A DNA stretch of 64,000 bases from Omphalotus guepiniiformis (Eukaryota > Basidiomycota > Agaricomycetes > Agaricales > Omphalotaceae). Shown piece by piece: positions 39,396 to 49,164 of the stretch (the first letter of the stretch is position 1; each line of letters starts with the position of its first letter). The DNA is taken from the NCBI GenBank assembly GCA_028554645.1, contig JAQOOI010000021.1, forward strand, positions 1,488,001 through 1,552,000, given 5' to 3'. The notes beneath the pieces are model-generated. The model made no database searches and was not told the origin of the DNA. It saw only the letters and a program-made list of their open reading frames with translations. A program made the position numbers and the translations under genes.

Positions 39396-39744
39396 TGAGA
39401 ATTACAGGATAGTGGGATAGCGTCGAGGTTGTAGTAAGAAGACAGTGGAAGTCAGCGGAGGCAGAAGAACATGAGAGGACCAAAGAAGCCGAAAACATTC
39501 CGGATACCTTCCTGCTAAATCCATGCCATGTATATGAGGCACGTGGAGATTTTCACTTACATATGTAACGTACGTAACGGTACATACATACTTTCTATTC
39601 TGAAATCATTCATCCTCATTCATTTTTGGTGCATCGTGACAGCTCTCAACAATGACAAAAACTTTAAATTGGCTTTAGCAAACTCTCAGGGAACAGCCAA
39701 AAGTCCTATCCCCGAACCTCACGATGATGCAAAGAGAATAAATC
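39396..39744. other. Divergent intergenic region
   Basis: This 349-bp segment lies between the CSC1 start and a hypothetical gene on the plus strand. It is AT-rich with repeated TACGTAACGTAC motifs at 39563-39585. No exon is supported. Confidence 0.45.
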
Positions 39745-40296
39745 ATGAGTCTATCAAGTAATTTCCTTCCTGCTCACGGTGTACAAGACTTAGACTCATC
39801 GTCAGGGAAAATGGCGGCGCATCATCCGGACGTCGATTAGAATCATTTCCAGTATCAATGGTGGGGAGAAGAAGGTCTGGACGATACTCTCGCAACTCAG
39901 TTCGAAGGCAAGATCCTTCGGGTCGAACAACAGAATCTTTCACAGGAACTCCAGCTACTTCTGCTGTGCTTCTCCACCAGGAGATGCTCGACTTCTATGG
40001 GCATCTCAAAACTGCGTGTAGTCTCTGGAGTCGTGGTGACTGGCCAGCTTCCCGTATCTCTGACCAACTTTTGTGTCCTGGTGTCTGGCAGTTCTCACCC
40101 CTCCTCCGTAGATGTCAGGATTGAAGGGCAATTTGAGCCGGCATGGTCTCTCATTGATGCTGATGAAGCAGAAAGGCCACGCCCTCTACCCGCCGTTTTG
40201 AACTTACGACAAATAGCGAGGACAACGGGCATAGATCCCTCGTCAGAATGTTGGTTGTTGGCTTGGGGCTATGTAGATGAGTTGGTTGCCTTGTAG
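39745..40296 (+). CDS. Conserved-looking hypothetical protein
   Basis: I do not recognise this protein. The likely start is ATG 39745 (MSLSSNFLPAHG). The same frame meets a TAG at 39838-39840, but an intron from GTACAAGAC to GATTAG removes it in phase and gives HG-NHFQYQWWGEEGLDD. The rest is one exon: LRVEQQNLSQELQLLLLCFS, then LRVVSGVVVTGQLPVSLTNF, VRIEGQFEPAWSLIDADEAE and ECWLLAWGYVDELVAL, stop at 40294-40296. The Leu-rich helix and alternating beta-like pattern look like a folded cytosolic protein of ~160 residues. There is no signal peptide or membrane span. The regular composition and absence of stops suggest a real gene. Confidence 0.6.
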
Positions 40297-41079
40297 CAGT
40301 TCTTTATTCCATCATAACCATTGAGAAGGTCTCATCTAGGGACCGTACCGTAATACACTTACTCCCTTCCTTCCTTCCTTCTCATCACCGCAGCGAGAAC
40401 ACAAAGTGGCTGGGTGATGTGTTCGTGCAATATTTTGACATCGAGGCTATCCAATTACTTGAAGTCTGAATAGATGAAACTGCGTTGAACTTAACTCAAA
40501 TAGATTGACAGTAGCTATTGTGCGTATTGTACTGAAAGGAATGACTGAATGAACGATCTGTGGTGTTTGAGGATTAATAGCATTTGATATGTGTATTCGA
40601 GTTCAATACAGTCCGAAAGTCCACAAGCAGCGATATGAAGGCTTTCCTTGCGCGTTTCACTCTACAAATCAGTGTGAGCACGGAAATACATCAATGATAC
40701 CTGGGCAGACGACTACACACCGTCATTGGCAAAGCTGGATCCGCTGGGTCTTGGGCGAAACGAGTGAGTCCTGATGTAGCAGTATCTACCTGTTTCTCCG
40801 AAGCTATGTACTCACCTGAATCAAGACCTTCAAGAGCATAAGAAGCTAGCTAGGGCTTCGGTGCAGCCCGAGTTACATGGATCAAGGTTGCTTTGATCGA
40901 TGCTATCTATGCTCTTGCCGCTTTCCAATTGTTTCCTTGACACCTACGTAGCTGTGGTTCACAGCCAGCCAAAAAAGCAGAGGCTTCCTATAAATTGGAA
41001 AGAATGGCGTGTATGAACCCCAACAGCTGCGCTGCCATACATATTCCTTGGTCTCTGGTAGACTCGAATTATTTCCTCC
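40297..41079. other. Intergenic region with promoter of a small secreted protein
   Basis: This 783-bp stretch has a short CTTC microsatellite at ~40365-40382. A TATA-like element (CCTATAAATTGG) at 40988 lies ~90 bp before the next ATG. No coding exon is supported. Confidence 0.5.
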
Positions 41080-41659
41080 ATGCAACTAATCAACACTTTT
41101 ATCGTGACCACCTCAATCGCTTCGTTCACCGGAGTTTCATGGGTCTCCGCTGCACCTTTCCACAGCCAGGGGACGTCCCTCATGCGTAGAAGTAATCCTA
41201 CGTGTGGGATGGATGATGCTGGAGATGCAAAGTTAGTTTCAATCCAAGATCCGAGTAAAATGACTATAACTTACTATTATGAAACAGGGCGAGCGACTGC
41301 CAAAGCATGATTGACGGGCAGTGGAATAACCTGCAGTGGACTGGCGACGACCACACCTGTGGGGCTGCAGACAAACCGAGATGGAAACCAGTCTGCGTTG
41401 GTAGTTGTAAGAACTTGTAACATCAAGCCTCACACGGATACGGCTGACTTTCCTCGTTGCGCAAGGTTGTCTCTACACTTCCAAGTCGGGCGTGGATGTC
41501 GGCACGCTAAAAAGCGCGGCCACCAATATAATGTCCTGTGCGGACAAGCAGAAGGATAAAGTGAATGGCAACTTCCAAGACGATAAGAACAACCAATATT
41601 GTCTTGCTGACAAGAACAGTTGCAGTCACTGCTTTTTCTACGATCCCGTAGAGACTTGA
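41080..41659 (+). CDS. Small secreted cysteine-rich protein
   Basis: The start MQLINTFIVTTSIASFTGVS, then WVSAAPF, is a signal peptide. Two introns can be placed: GTTAGTTTC..GAAACAG (donor at ~41232) and GTAGTTGTAAG..GCGCAAG (41403-41466). The spliced product is ~152 residues and ends at TGA 41657-41659. The mature part has nine cysteines in SNPTCGMDD, ASDCQSMIDGQWNNLQWTG, HTCGAADKP, WKPVCVGCLYTSKSG, NIMSCADKQ and QYCLADKNSCSHCFFYDP. The family is unknown to me. Size, signal peptide and cysteine content fit the small secreted protein (effector-like) class, but no function follows from that. The absence of stops across the exons supports a real gene. Confidence 0.72.
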
Positions 41660-41997
41660 GCATTTACCGGGGTGTAGTTATAAACCACGTTTTGGACTAG
41701 AGACCAGTCGAGTGTAGTTGTGACTTTGCTGTATTATAATTGTCCGAAACGCTGAGACCGCCTGCTCCATATAGTGATTCGAGTTGTGAGAAAGAAGACT
41801 GTCAAAGTGCACTGGCCAGTATTTTTTTAAAAAGCTATAGACGTGTAAGTAGTAACACGAAGGGGGCCTCATGAGGGCAATGAGATTCATGCAGCATATA
41901 TAGACGGACGTAGTGGAAGGTTTCATCATACCACGTGGCGAGCAGACATATTTCAGTCCCCTCCACGCACCTCCCTTCGCTATTCTCCTTCTCCAAA
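41660..41997. other. Intergenic region
   Basis: This 338-bp stretch separates two genes on the same strand. A TATATA-like tract (GCATATATAGAC) at 41894-41905 lies ~95 bp before the VAP start codon. No exon is seen. Confidence 0.45.
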
Positions 41998-43263
41998 ATG
42001 TCTGTATATCTAAATCCTACCAATTCTCTTGGGTTCAATCGTATGTATGCTCTCAATTCGACACGACCAGTTGTTGCTCACGTCTTTCCTCAGGCCCTTT
42101 GACTGCTCTGGTTAAACGGGCGCTGACGATATCAAATCCCCATGCCCAACCAGTCGCCTTCAAGGTCAAGACGACTGCCCCAAAGGTGCCTTGTGTGTTT
42201 CTACCTGTTGCTGTGGTCATACTGATGGCACACCTCTAGTTGTACTGCGTACGACCCAATTCCGGGAGAATAGAACCTGGACAGAGTGTCGAGGTTGCTG
42301 GTGCGTGCAAGTGTTCTATTTGAGGGCTGGGCAAAAGCTGACGCATATGTCATTCTCCTTACAGTTATGCTACAGGCGTTGAAGGAAGAACCGCCACTGA
42401 ATGCGAAATGCAAAGACAAATTCCTTATTCAAAGTACTTTGATCACTCCGGAAAAGGAACAGAAACCTCTACAGGAGATAGTGCGTCGAAAACGCTTATC
42501 CACACTTTCTCAGCCTTCTAACTACTTTTCTTGATCAGTGGGTTGTTCCCGAGGGCAACACTGACGAAGCAAACAAGGTTCACCAGCAGAAACTGAAGGT
42601 CGTGTATCTACCTCCCGAGGGACAGACTTTGGAAGAGGAAGACGAAAATGCTGGTAACCAAAACGACAGCATTGGCAACCAGAGCTCAATGATGACGGGC
42701 GCCGTACGCAATCTTATTTTTGCTAATGTCTCGCTTTGGTCGCTGACGTCAGATTCGTGCAGCAATTTGATACCGTTCGCCAACATCCGTCAGGCAATGG
42801 GCATGCTGCTGGTTTACCTGAATTCCAGCAGCAAGATGCTTCTAGTTCGAACATTCAGCACGAAGAGGAGGAAACACATGACGCACCTGAAGTACCGCCC
42901 CCAGTTTCTGTATTTGTTCAACCGCCTCCCGAACCAACATTTGAACCCATTGAGCCAGTTCCTGCGCCAGCTGCAGCTGCAGCTGTGCCACCACCTGTCG
43001 CACCGGATCACAGTGATAAACTGAAGGAGGAACTACAGGACGCTCGGGTAGAGATTGAGAGGCTCAGATCATTGCTCGCTGCTGCTGCACCTCCCCCTGA
43101 ACTACGACAGCGAACGAGACGTCTGTCCGATGACATGACTGTGGCAGGGAGCGACGTAGGTACGATGATAGATGAGTCACCGATGCCACAGGAAGGTGTT
43201 CCTCTGCAAGTGGTGGTGATCATCGCTCTGGGGGTATTTATAACGACTTACCTCTTTTTCTAA
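41998..43263 (+). CDS. VAP/Scs2 family ER membrane-contact protein (MSP domain)
   Basis: VAP proteins sit in the ER membrane and bind FFAT motifs of lipid-transfer proteins at contact sites. The start MSVYLNPTNSLGF is followed by introns and the MSP domain: RALTISNPHAQPVAFKVKTT, then APK-LYCVRPNSGRIEPGQS across an intron, and VLFEGWAKADAYVI or its spliced equivalent. KDKFLIQSTLITPEKEQKPL and WVVPEGNTDEANKV follow, with KLKVVYLPPEGQ. The central part is acidic and Pro/Ala-rich (PVPAPAAAAAVPPPVAPDHS). A coiled coil, KLKEELQDARVEIERLRSLL, precedes a C-terminal membrane anchor VVVIIALGVFITTYLFF with stop at 43261-43263. This is the full VAP layout: MSP, linker, coiled coil, tail anchor. Confidence 0.92.
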
Positions 43264-43673
43264 ATTTTATATGATTCTTCTTGCGACTGGGTCCATTTGC
43301 ATATCGCTCACTTTCGTTTATCTACCTTACGTTCTCCTTTCTCTATATGTTCCTTATGTGCCAAAGGCCCCATACCACATAGTCCTGGGTACACGAACAT
43401 CCTTTCCCGTCCTCTCCTATTCTTCCTTTACATGTGTGGGTTGTACATGTTAATTTTATTGTTCGATCCGACACGATGTTCATGACTTAACCATTGCTCC
43501 GAACGGGATTGCACGAATTATTGTCCTGTTTCCTTCGTACATACGTCGAATTATTATCCCTGTAGACGAAAGCTTAAAGTGTGAAAGTTTGCATCAGGAA
43601 GCTGTAGCTTAAGTTCAACTGCGCAAGCCCACAATCGATGCAAAATACAAGACAACGAGGTGACGGCGACCGA
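43264..43673. other. Intergenic 3' flank of the VAP gene
   Basis: Pyrimidine- and AT-rich sequence of 410 bp follows the VAP stop codon. No exon is supported. Confidence 0.45.
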
Positions 43674-43889
43674 CTAATTTGGATCGTTCGTGAAGTTCGA
43701 GTGTCCTTTCCAAGGTTGATTAACTCGATATGTATGTTCTTTGAGCATCGCGGCACTTGTTGCAGTACCGAACATGCGTGAATTGCAGGCATCAGGAGGT
43801 GCAGTGTTGAGGCGGGCTTCATCAAATGTAAGGACACGGATAAGTGGAATCTTCTCTGGAACGTCAGGGAAGATACCACGGCTTTGAAC
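43674..43889 (-). other. Orphan exon-like open reading frame
   Basis: A minus-strand frame of 72 codons runs from a splice-acceptor-like CCTTAG (just beyond 43889) to a TAG at 43674-43676. It reads SRGIFPDVPEKIPLIRVLTF, then DEARLNTAPPDACNSRMFG, KEHTYRVNQPWKGHSN and FTNDPN. Balanced composition and a protein-like run of Pro, Asn and charged residues suggest it is or was the last exon of a gene. I cannot find convincing upstream exons in 43890-44190, which is followed by the end of the CE16 gene. It may be a gene remnant. Confidence 0.35.
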
Positions 43890-44190
43890 CTAAGGCGTCG
43901 TATAGTGGCATTCTCAGATGACTGCGAAGGAGCGTATACATAGTTGCTCGTACTCCCATCTCAACTTCACGGTCTGCGGAACGAATGACCTCGCCCCGAT
44001 CCGGACCGCTAACACCTACATGGATCGCTCGTTGAGCACCTTACACCTATTGGTTTCCCACTGCCGTCAAGTCGTACTCTGTATCATCCTGATTTGCCAC
44101 GATAAGGCAGCGCGAGATAAGAGGCTGAATGCGTATTGTTTGACTTCGTAGATCCTGACTATATGCACATAGAGTACTTGAGCACATCAT
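43890..44190. other. Intergenic segment between the orphan frame and the CE16 gene
   Basis: No exon is supported here. A fragment reading VKLRWEYEQL on the minus strand may belong with the orphan exon-like frame, but I could not join the phases. Confidence 0.35.
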
Positions 44191-45634
44191 CTACACCGAC
44201 AATGCGTTCAGTTTTGCTTCAATCGCATCAGCTAACAAGCGATGGACCCGCTCAGTAGGGTGACCCGTATCTGTATCTGGCATTAAAGCTAGTGCATACA
44301 CAAAACTTTGCTTAATTAGACGTACTGAACCAGAAAAATCCCTCGGGATCCGGGCAGGTACAAAAGCTACCAGAAGAATTTGAGCCTTAGGTCTGACTGT
44401 TCATATTTAGATGCAATGCTGAGCTCACCCTGTAATGTTCGTGAATCCGAACTCAGCTGAATTGTCCAGGAGGAAGTTGAAGAACGCGTTCGAATCAAAT
44501 GCAATGACGGTTGAATCTGGTAGAGAATCAGGCGGCGCGACACCTAGCGATGATTGTGACGCTCACCTGGGTTGCGTGAAGCGAAATTTGCAGTGTGCTT
44601 TGCAAGAGCAGCGTTAAACGATGCGATGTGGTCCTTCATTTTGGCAGCATTTGCCACATTCCCTACCGTGTTAGGATTACGGTCTTCAGGAGGCACATTG
44701 ATGAAAAGATGAGTCGTAAGTCCATTATCAAACGCCATTTGCTAGATAGGAAGAATCGCAGTCAACTCTGGCGTAAACTTTGTCACTATCAGATAGCATA
44801 CCACGGCATTGAAGTAGGATGTCATCTCCAATTCCCAGAAAGCGGTAAAGTCTGTAATCTAGAGACATATCAGATCGGTCCCATGGAAAATTCTGCGGTA
44901 GTCTTACAGTCGCATTGTTCAACGTATCACCTGTGTCGTTAATACCAATCCACCAGGTCGTCATCGTCTCTCCGGAGGGATGAGGGATAATCGAAGACGC
45001 ATAGGTAGCCCACTGATTCACCTGTTCTACTAATGCCACGGTGAATGGATGATGTCGAGGGAGGCTATAATACAACAGGAATGAAACTGACACGACATGA
45101 TCCGCGAAGAACAACTCACAGCGATGCATCGATATCGGATCCCGCAAAAGCAAAATTCCACAACTGCCGTTTACATTTTGTGGGTGAACCCTCAAAACAC
45201 CCTGTCAGAAACTCTAGCTTTAGGCCTTTAATTTAGTGATGGAACCAGACAGAGCTTCGAGAAACTAGGACGTACCCAGTTAGCACCCTCTGAGCTGGTC
45301 TAAGAGAAGTGTCCTTCAGTACAACCAGTCTAACCTTTGAATAGAGCACCACACTTGCATTTCTCAGAATGATCTCATCAGTCAAGACCTGTTGCCGAGT
45401 GAATGGAAGGCTGAATTCATCTCCAATGAAGCTAGAGCAATCTTCAGACTTGGAATGTTGGAATACTGGAAAATCTTACCTGAAATTAGGATAACCTAGA
45501 GTGCCCTGCACGAAAGAGTACGAATCTCCAAAAGCATACACGTATTTGATAGCATCCCACTTGAAAGCCGTCACGGTGCTCAAGAGCACCGCAAGATTGA
45601 GTGCGAAGAGCACAACCCGGAGTTGACGTGACAT
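44191..45634 (-). CDS. Carbohydrate esterase family 16 acetylesterase (GDSL/SGNH)
   Basis: CE16 enzymes are secreted SGNH esterases that remove acetyl groups from hemicellulose oligomers. The start at 45634 gives a signal peptide MSRQLRVVLFALNLAVLLST, then VTA. Block I with the catalytic serine is YVYAFGDSYSFVQGTLGYPN. After introns come FIGDEFSLPFTRQQVLTDEI, EGANWVRFL, and a segment with HHPFTVALVEQVNQWATYAS. Block III is WWIGINDTGDT. Later exons give TTHLFINVPPEDRNPNTVGN and FLLDNSAEFGFTNITG. The final exons give FCTCPDPEGFFWF and DTGHPTERVHRLLADAIEAK, with the catalytic Asp-His pair in DTGHP; stop 44191-44193. Several introns of 45-65 nt are required. No disruption is seen in the pieces I could join. 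Confidence 0.85.
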
Positions 45635-45808
45635 CGAATATCCCGCATTCACGAGCATGAAAATATACCTGCACAATTTATGATGCTTCTCAGGGCTCGT
45701 GACCACCTGGCTTTATAGAGTCGGACCGTCGGGTCGAGAGACTGCCGTAGTCGATCCTTGCTAAGGGGAATTTATCTCTCCAGTTAAAGAACGCGTGGGT
45801 GGAATGAA

Positions 45809-46795
45809 CTAACGACGAAAACGGTGAGTAACAGATTGAATACATAACCAATATAGCTCTTCGTCTCGACTCAAACCTCCAGCTATGAATGAACGATAAC
45901 CAGTCCAAGAGCTGGGCATAATACCTCCATCGTTGCAGTCTTGTCCATCATCCATCAGCATGGCGTGAGGTTCAACGAAACGCGGATAAAATCCTGCAGT
46001 TGACTGCGCGGAGTCCGGCACGAACTCCGCCAGTTCCAGCGGAGCGAAGCCTCTCTGCTTGTCTTTCGTTCTTCATCGGCGGCTACACTGGCCACAGCAG
46101 TCTCATCGCAGGAGAATGTCAAACACTACATTTCCGCTCGTTCATCGATACACCAGAGCGATCCATCCTTGGCCAATAACACATTAGATGCGTTCAGATC
46201 TCCATGCGTAAATACTGGAATCCAGTCGCCCTCGCATGTAGAAGGTGGATACGGCTTCCCGTGTGGTCGCCGATGATAGCGTTGCAAAGCCAGTGTTGTC
46301 CAGTCAGCATACGCGCCGAATTCGCACAAAACAGCGAAATTGATGCGCGGACTGGAATGTACCCAAGTGTTCGTGACAGAAAGCGACAACGTCAACAGCC
46401 CGTCTAACAAGGAGCCTACCCTGTGCTGCTCAAGGAACGCGTCGCTTTGACATAGAGACGAAGAGTGCACGCCACACGAATTTTCATGATTTGGCTTAGA
46501 TTGTTCCAAAATTCGAATAGCACCTGACCCTCGATGACATTCATGACCAGCCAGTTCAATCGGGGGCAGTAGGTGCGAGAACCGGGATCGAAGTGTTTTG
46601 ACGAATATATTCCATGCTCAGCCTCTCAGACGGCGTAGAGTTTTTGACACCGAGAGAGGGGCTGATACGGTGTGCGGGAACCCCTTGAGAAATTTCCACT
46701 CTGGCACGTCTCTCGAGTTCGTCGTCCCAATCTTTAGTAGTCTGGGTAGAAAGGAGCTGGTTCAACGTCATCATCAGACTGAGGAAGGTCTGCAA
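45809..46795 (-). pseudogene. Decayed APH/choline-kinase-like phosphotransferase gene
   Basis: The frame fragments match the fungal APH family (aminoglycoside-phosphotransferase fold, usually of unknown small-molecule substrate). They are PSERLSMEYIRQNTSIPV, NWLVMNVIEGQVLFEFWNNL, FGAYADWTTLALQRYHRRP, the catalytic loop VFTHGDLNASNVLLAKDGSL followed by WCID, then AGFYPRFVEP and SSWTGYRSFIAGG. The pieces do not join. After IPV the frame shifts near 46555-46565, so NWLVMNVIEG is in another frame. After WCID, where the family has W-x-x-A-G-F-Y-P, the frame runs into a stop at 46126-46128, and AGFYP resumes ~100 nt later with no GT donor between. I therefore call it a pseudogene. Sequencing error or an unusual intron could also explain part of this. 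Confidence 0.55.
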
Positions 46796-47011
46796 TCGAA
46801 AGCTTTATTGATTCAACGATTCAGCCAGTAGTGCTGGCATCAAAAGAGTGTACTGTACCTCAGGGCCCGAGTTCTCTAGAGTCGGAAGAGTAAACAGAGT
46901 TACAATGAAATTCAGCACACTTTATGCGCTCAACCATTGCACTGATGCAGAAGAAATATTGCCGCTCTATAACTGGCAAAAGAACGCCGGCTGAATTGTA
47001 TTCAGTAATGA

Positions 47012-47507
47012 TCAACATATAATGTATTGGATCAGTGGTTGAATGCCTTCACTGGTCGTCCCGTTGACAGGAGAATACTTGGAAATTGGAATTGCACATG
47101 AGCGCGAAATAGGAGGGGTACCCGCGTACCTCCGCACATCTCGTGGAGTATGATCTTGAGGAATAAGGTCCGCCTTGGTTCCGACTACACAGGCAGGTGC
47201 TTGTTCAAACTTGCGAGGCATCGTAGAATCATCAGTAACGTCGAACGCTTGAATGGCGGAAAACATAAAATCAATTGCATGGCCGATGAGAAACAGAAAG
47301 AAACACCATCATGTCGGGTGTATATTAGACCATTTTAATAGTGTGGATTCAGTCGCGTCGTTCTGAGGGTACGCATACAGAAGTGCATTGACCGAATTAT
47401 ACTAATAGAAAGTTTGAGCTCCCAAATACGGGTAAACACAATACTTGTTCTCCTACTCCCGCCACTTGAAGATTGGCCCATCGAGACCACGACTTGAAGG
47501 AGAAAAA
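47012..47507 (-). pseudogene. Ras-superfamily GTPase-like remnant (tentative)
   Basis: A minus-strand frame ending at 47012 contains IQAFDVTDDSTMPRKFEQAP, then ACVVGTKADLIPQDHTPRDV and YSPVNGTTSEGIQPLIQYII. This order resembles the second half of a small GTPase: D-V-T, the G4-like TKAD, and a G5-like region. Upstream a MGQSSSGGSRRTSIV stretch resembles a P-loop but lacks the Lys. No DxxG switch II motif could be found and the frames do not connect. The piece lies head-to-head with the broken sirtuin. The assignment is weak. Confidence 0.3.
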
Positions 47508-48530
47508 ATGATTGAATTACAGTCAAATATTATCTCAGAAAGACTCTCTGTGTTGGATAGCTCAGTGGTCGAGGAATTCGAATAGCTCTAAAGGAGTCGA
47601 AGCATATCATCATCGCAGATTGATTGCAGATGCAGGTTTCTCCGCAGCGTCAGGTTGTTCCCTTCAGTTTCTGTCTTACACTGCTAGGTTGAACTCAGTT
47701 GCGATGACAGGTATACCTACTATCCGAGATGGTGGGGGAATGTGAAATACACTCAATGTCACTGCACTCGCCACCACAGAAGCCTTTCCCAAGAACCCTT
47801 CCTTGGTTTAGCAATTTTATCACTACAGAAGGACCAAGTGCGCTCTCCTTTTTCAGATCCTAACCAAATTTCAATGACTCATGAAGGGCTCTGGATGCAA
47901 AGCCAAATGTGGCGCATGAGATCACACAAAACGTAGATCGTCTGTCCTCGTCGGCTTTGCATGATATGTGTTCCAAAACACATGTTCCGTCTTCTCCTGA
48001 CCCCCAGCGCTCGACATGGGAAATGCATGGACGTCTCTTCGACGTAAGGTGTACTCGATGTGACCACTGAAGAGAATCGCTCAAATCCACTGTGCCCTTC
48101 TCTAGGTGCTGCGGACAAATCCTTTCAGAATTACCAGGACTACCTGAGAACGAATTGCCTCGTTCTTCCTCTTGTGGTGCACTAGCTCGCCCAGGTGTAT
48201 GTAGTATGGTCCGAGGAAAATTTCATTTGGATGAGATCAATAGCTTGGTTGGTGTACAAGGCTGATTTCTGCCCTGTCATCGGTACATCTTTCACGGTGA
48301 GTGCCCTCTCGGCTTACGATAGTTGTATGCAGAATGACCTCACGCGTGCTATACTATTTTATGGGCTATACAGGTTCGTCCAGCTTCCGCGTATTCGTAT
48401 CGCGTCCAAAGACTGCAATGGAATAGTTGCCGTGGCAGATTGAACCCTAGCGAAAAGGATGTCCGCGCGGACTTCCTGTTTCGTGAAGGGTATGAAACCA
48501 TGTTGGCCCGCATTAATCAGCAAGTCACGC
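47508..48530 (+). pseudogene. Decayed sirtuin (Sir2-family NAD-dependent deacylase) gene
   Basis: The pieces, in order, are those of a class III sirtuin. They are MIELQSNIISERLSVLDSS, VVEEF, IALKESKHIIII, ADAGFSAASG, then (intron 47654-47710) IPTIRDGGGM, TTEAFPKNPSLV, QFYHYRR, ITQNVDRLSSSALHD, EMHGRLFDVRCTRCDH, NPLCPSL, ELPRSSSCGALARPGV, LVYKADFCPVIGTSFT, RPASAYSYRVQR and KDVRADFLF. Two conserved Trp codons are stops: GGM-W is TGA at 47743-47745 and SLV-W is TAG at 47809-47811. The two stops are in the same frame. Further frame shifts occur near 47580, 47615-47632 (an 11-nt near-duplication), 48068, 48146 and 48200. A zinc-binding CxxC and the ITQNVD motif are still readable. The catalytic His (EMHGR) is intact. 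With two nonsense changes and at least four shifts it cannot make a full sirtuin. Confidence 0.82.
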
Positions 48531-49164
48531 GTAGCAGCCCCTTCTCCCTGTCGCACCACTTAAATTTATATGATTCCAACGAGCCATTGAACAGCCGTCC
48601 CAACCATGATTCCGCAGCAGATATAAAAGAACCCTATAAGCCAGAGCATCTGCGCCGCATGCACCTTCAACAAAATGGCTTGCGTGTAATCCCAGCGGAA
48701 TCGCCGAGTCTGACGAAGGGATCCAGAAATACACCAATCTACCCAGATGGTTTACCTGCGCAAAGTTCATAGCAAAGTAGCTTGTGAATCGTTTGATCTT
48801 AGCATGACAAATCCTAAAGTGTAAAGGCTAACGGTCCGAATACTTTTTCTAGGTTTTGAAGCGTATGGCGTCCATGAATGGCGTATGAACTTCGAATAAA
48901 TGAGTGTGCTACGTGTGTGGTCCACAACTAATATATACAATCTAAACAATGTATATTATGATTATCCTATAAAATCACCCAATAACGAGAAAACGTAAAG
49001 ACACCGAATAAGAGTAGTTGCGTCAAATGAGTTGTGGTTTGAATAATGTAAGTCTGGGCATGTCGTACATTTACAACGTGGAGGATATCTAAGTGCTGCT
49101 CAGGGCCGGGGTATGTATGTACACGGTGTCAAGTCCAACCAAACGAAAGACAGCGAACAGGAGA
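48531..49164. other. Region between the sirtuin remnant and the ABC transporter
   Basis: The last sirtuin frame runs on as a Ser/Asn-rich extension to a stop at 48770-48772 without family similarity. Beyond it the sequence is AT-rich 3' flank of the ABC transporter. I see no other gene. Confidence 0.45.

Noticed and set aside
47550..47610. A-box-like TAGCTCAGTGGTCGAGG resembling a tRNA D-arm
   Set aside because: No matching T-arm (GGTTCRANTCC) or acceptor stem follows, and the bases are explained by the sirtuin remnant (DSSVVEEF).
47738..47812. Stop-codon recoding (TGA/TAG read as Trp) in the sirtuin
   Set aside because: All other genes in the window use TGA and TAG as normal stops, and the same locus has frameshifts, so decay is the simpler explanation.
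48525..48770. Minus-strand 81-codon ORF as a gene
   Set aside because: It overlaps the tail of the sirtuin remnant on the opposite strand and has no motif.
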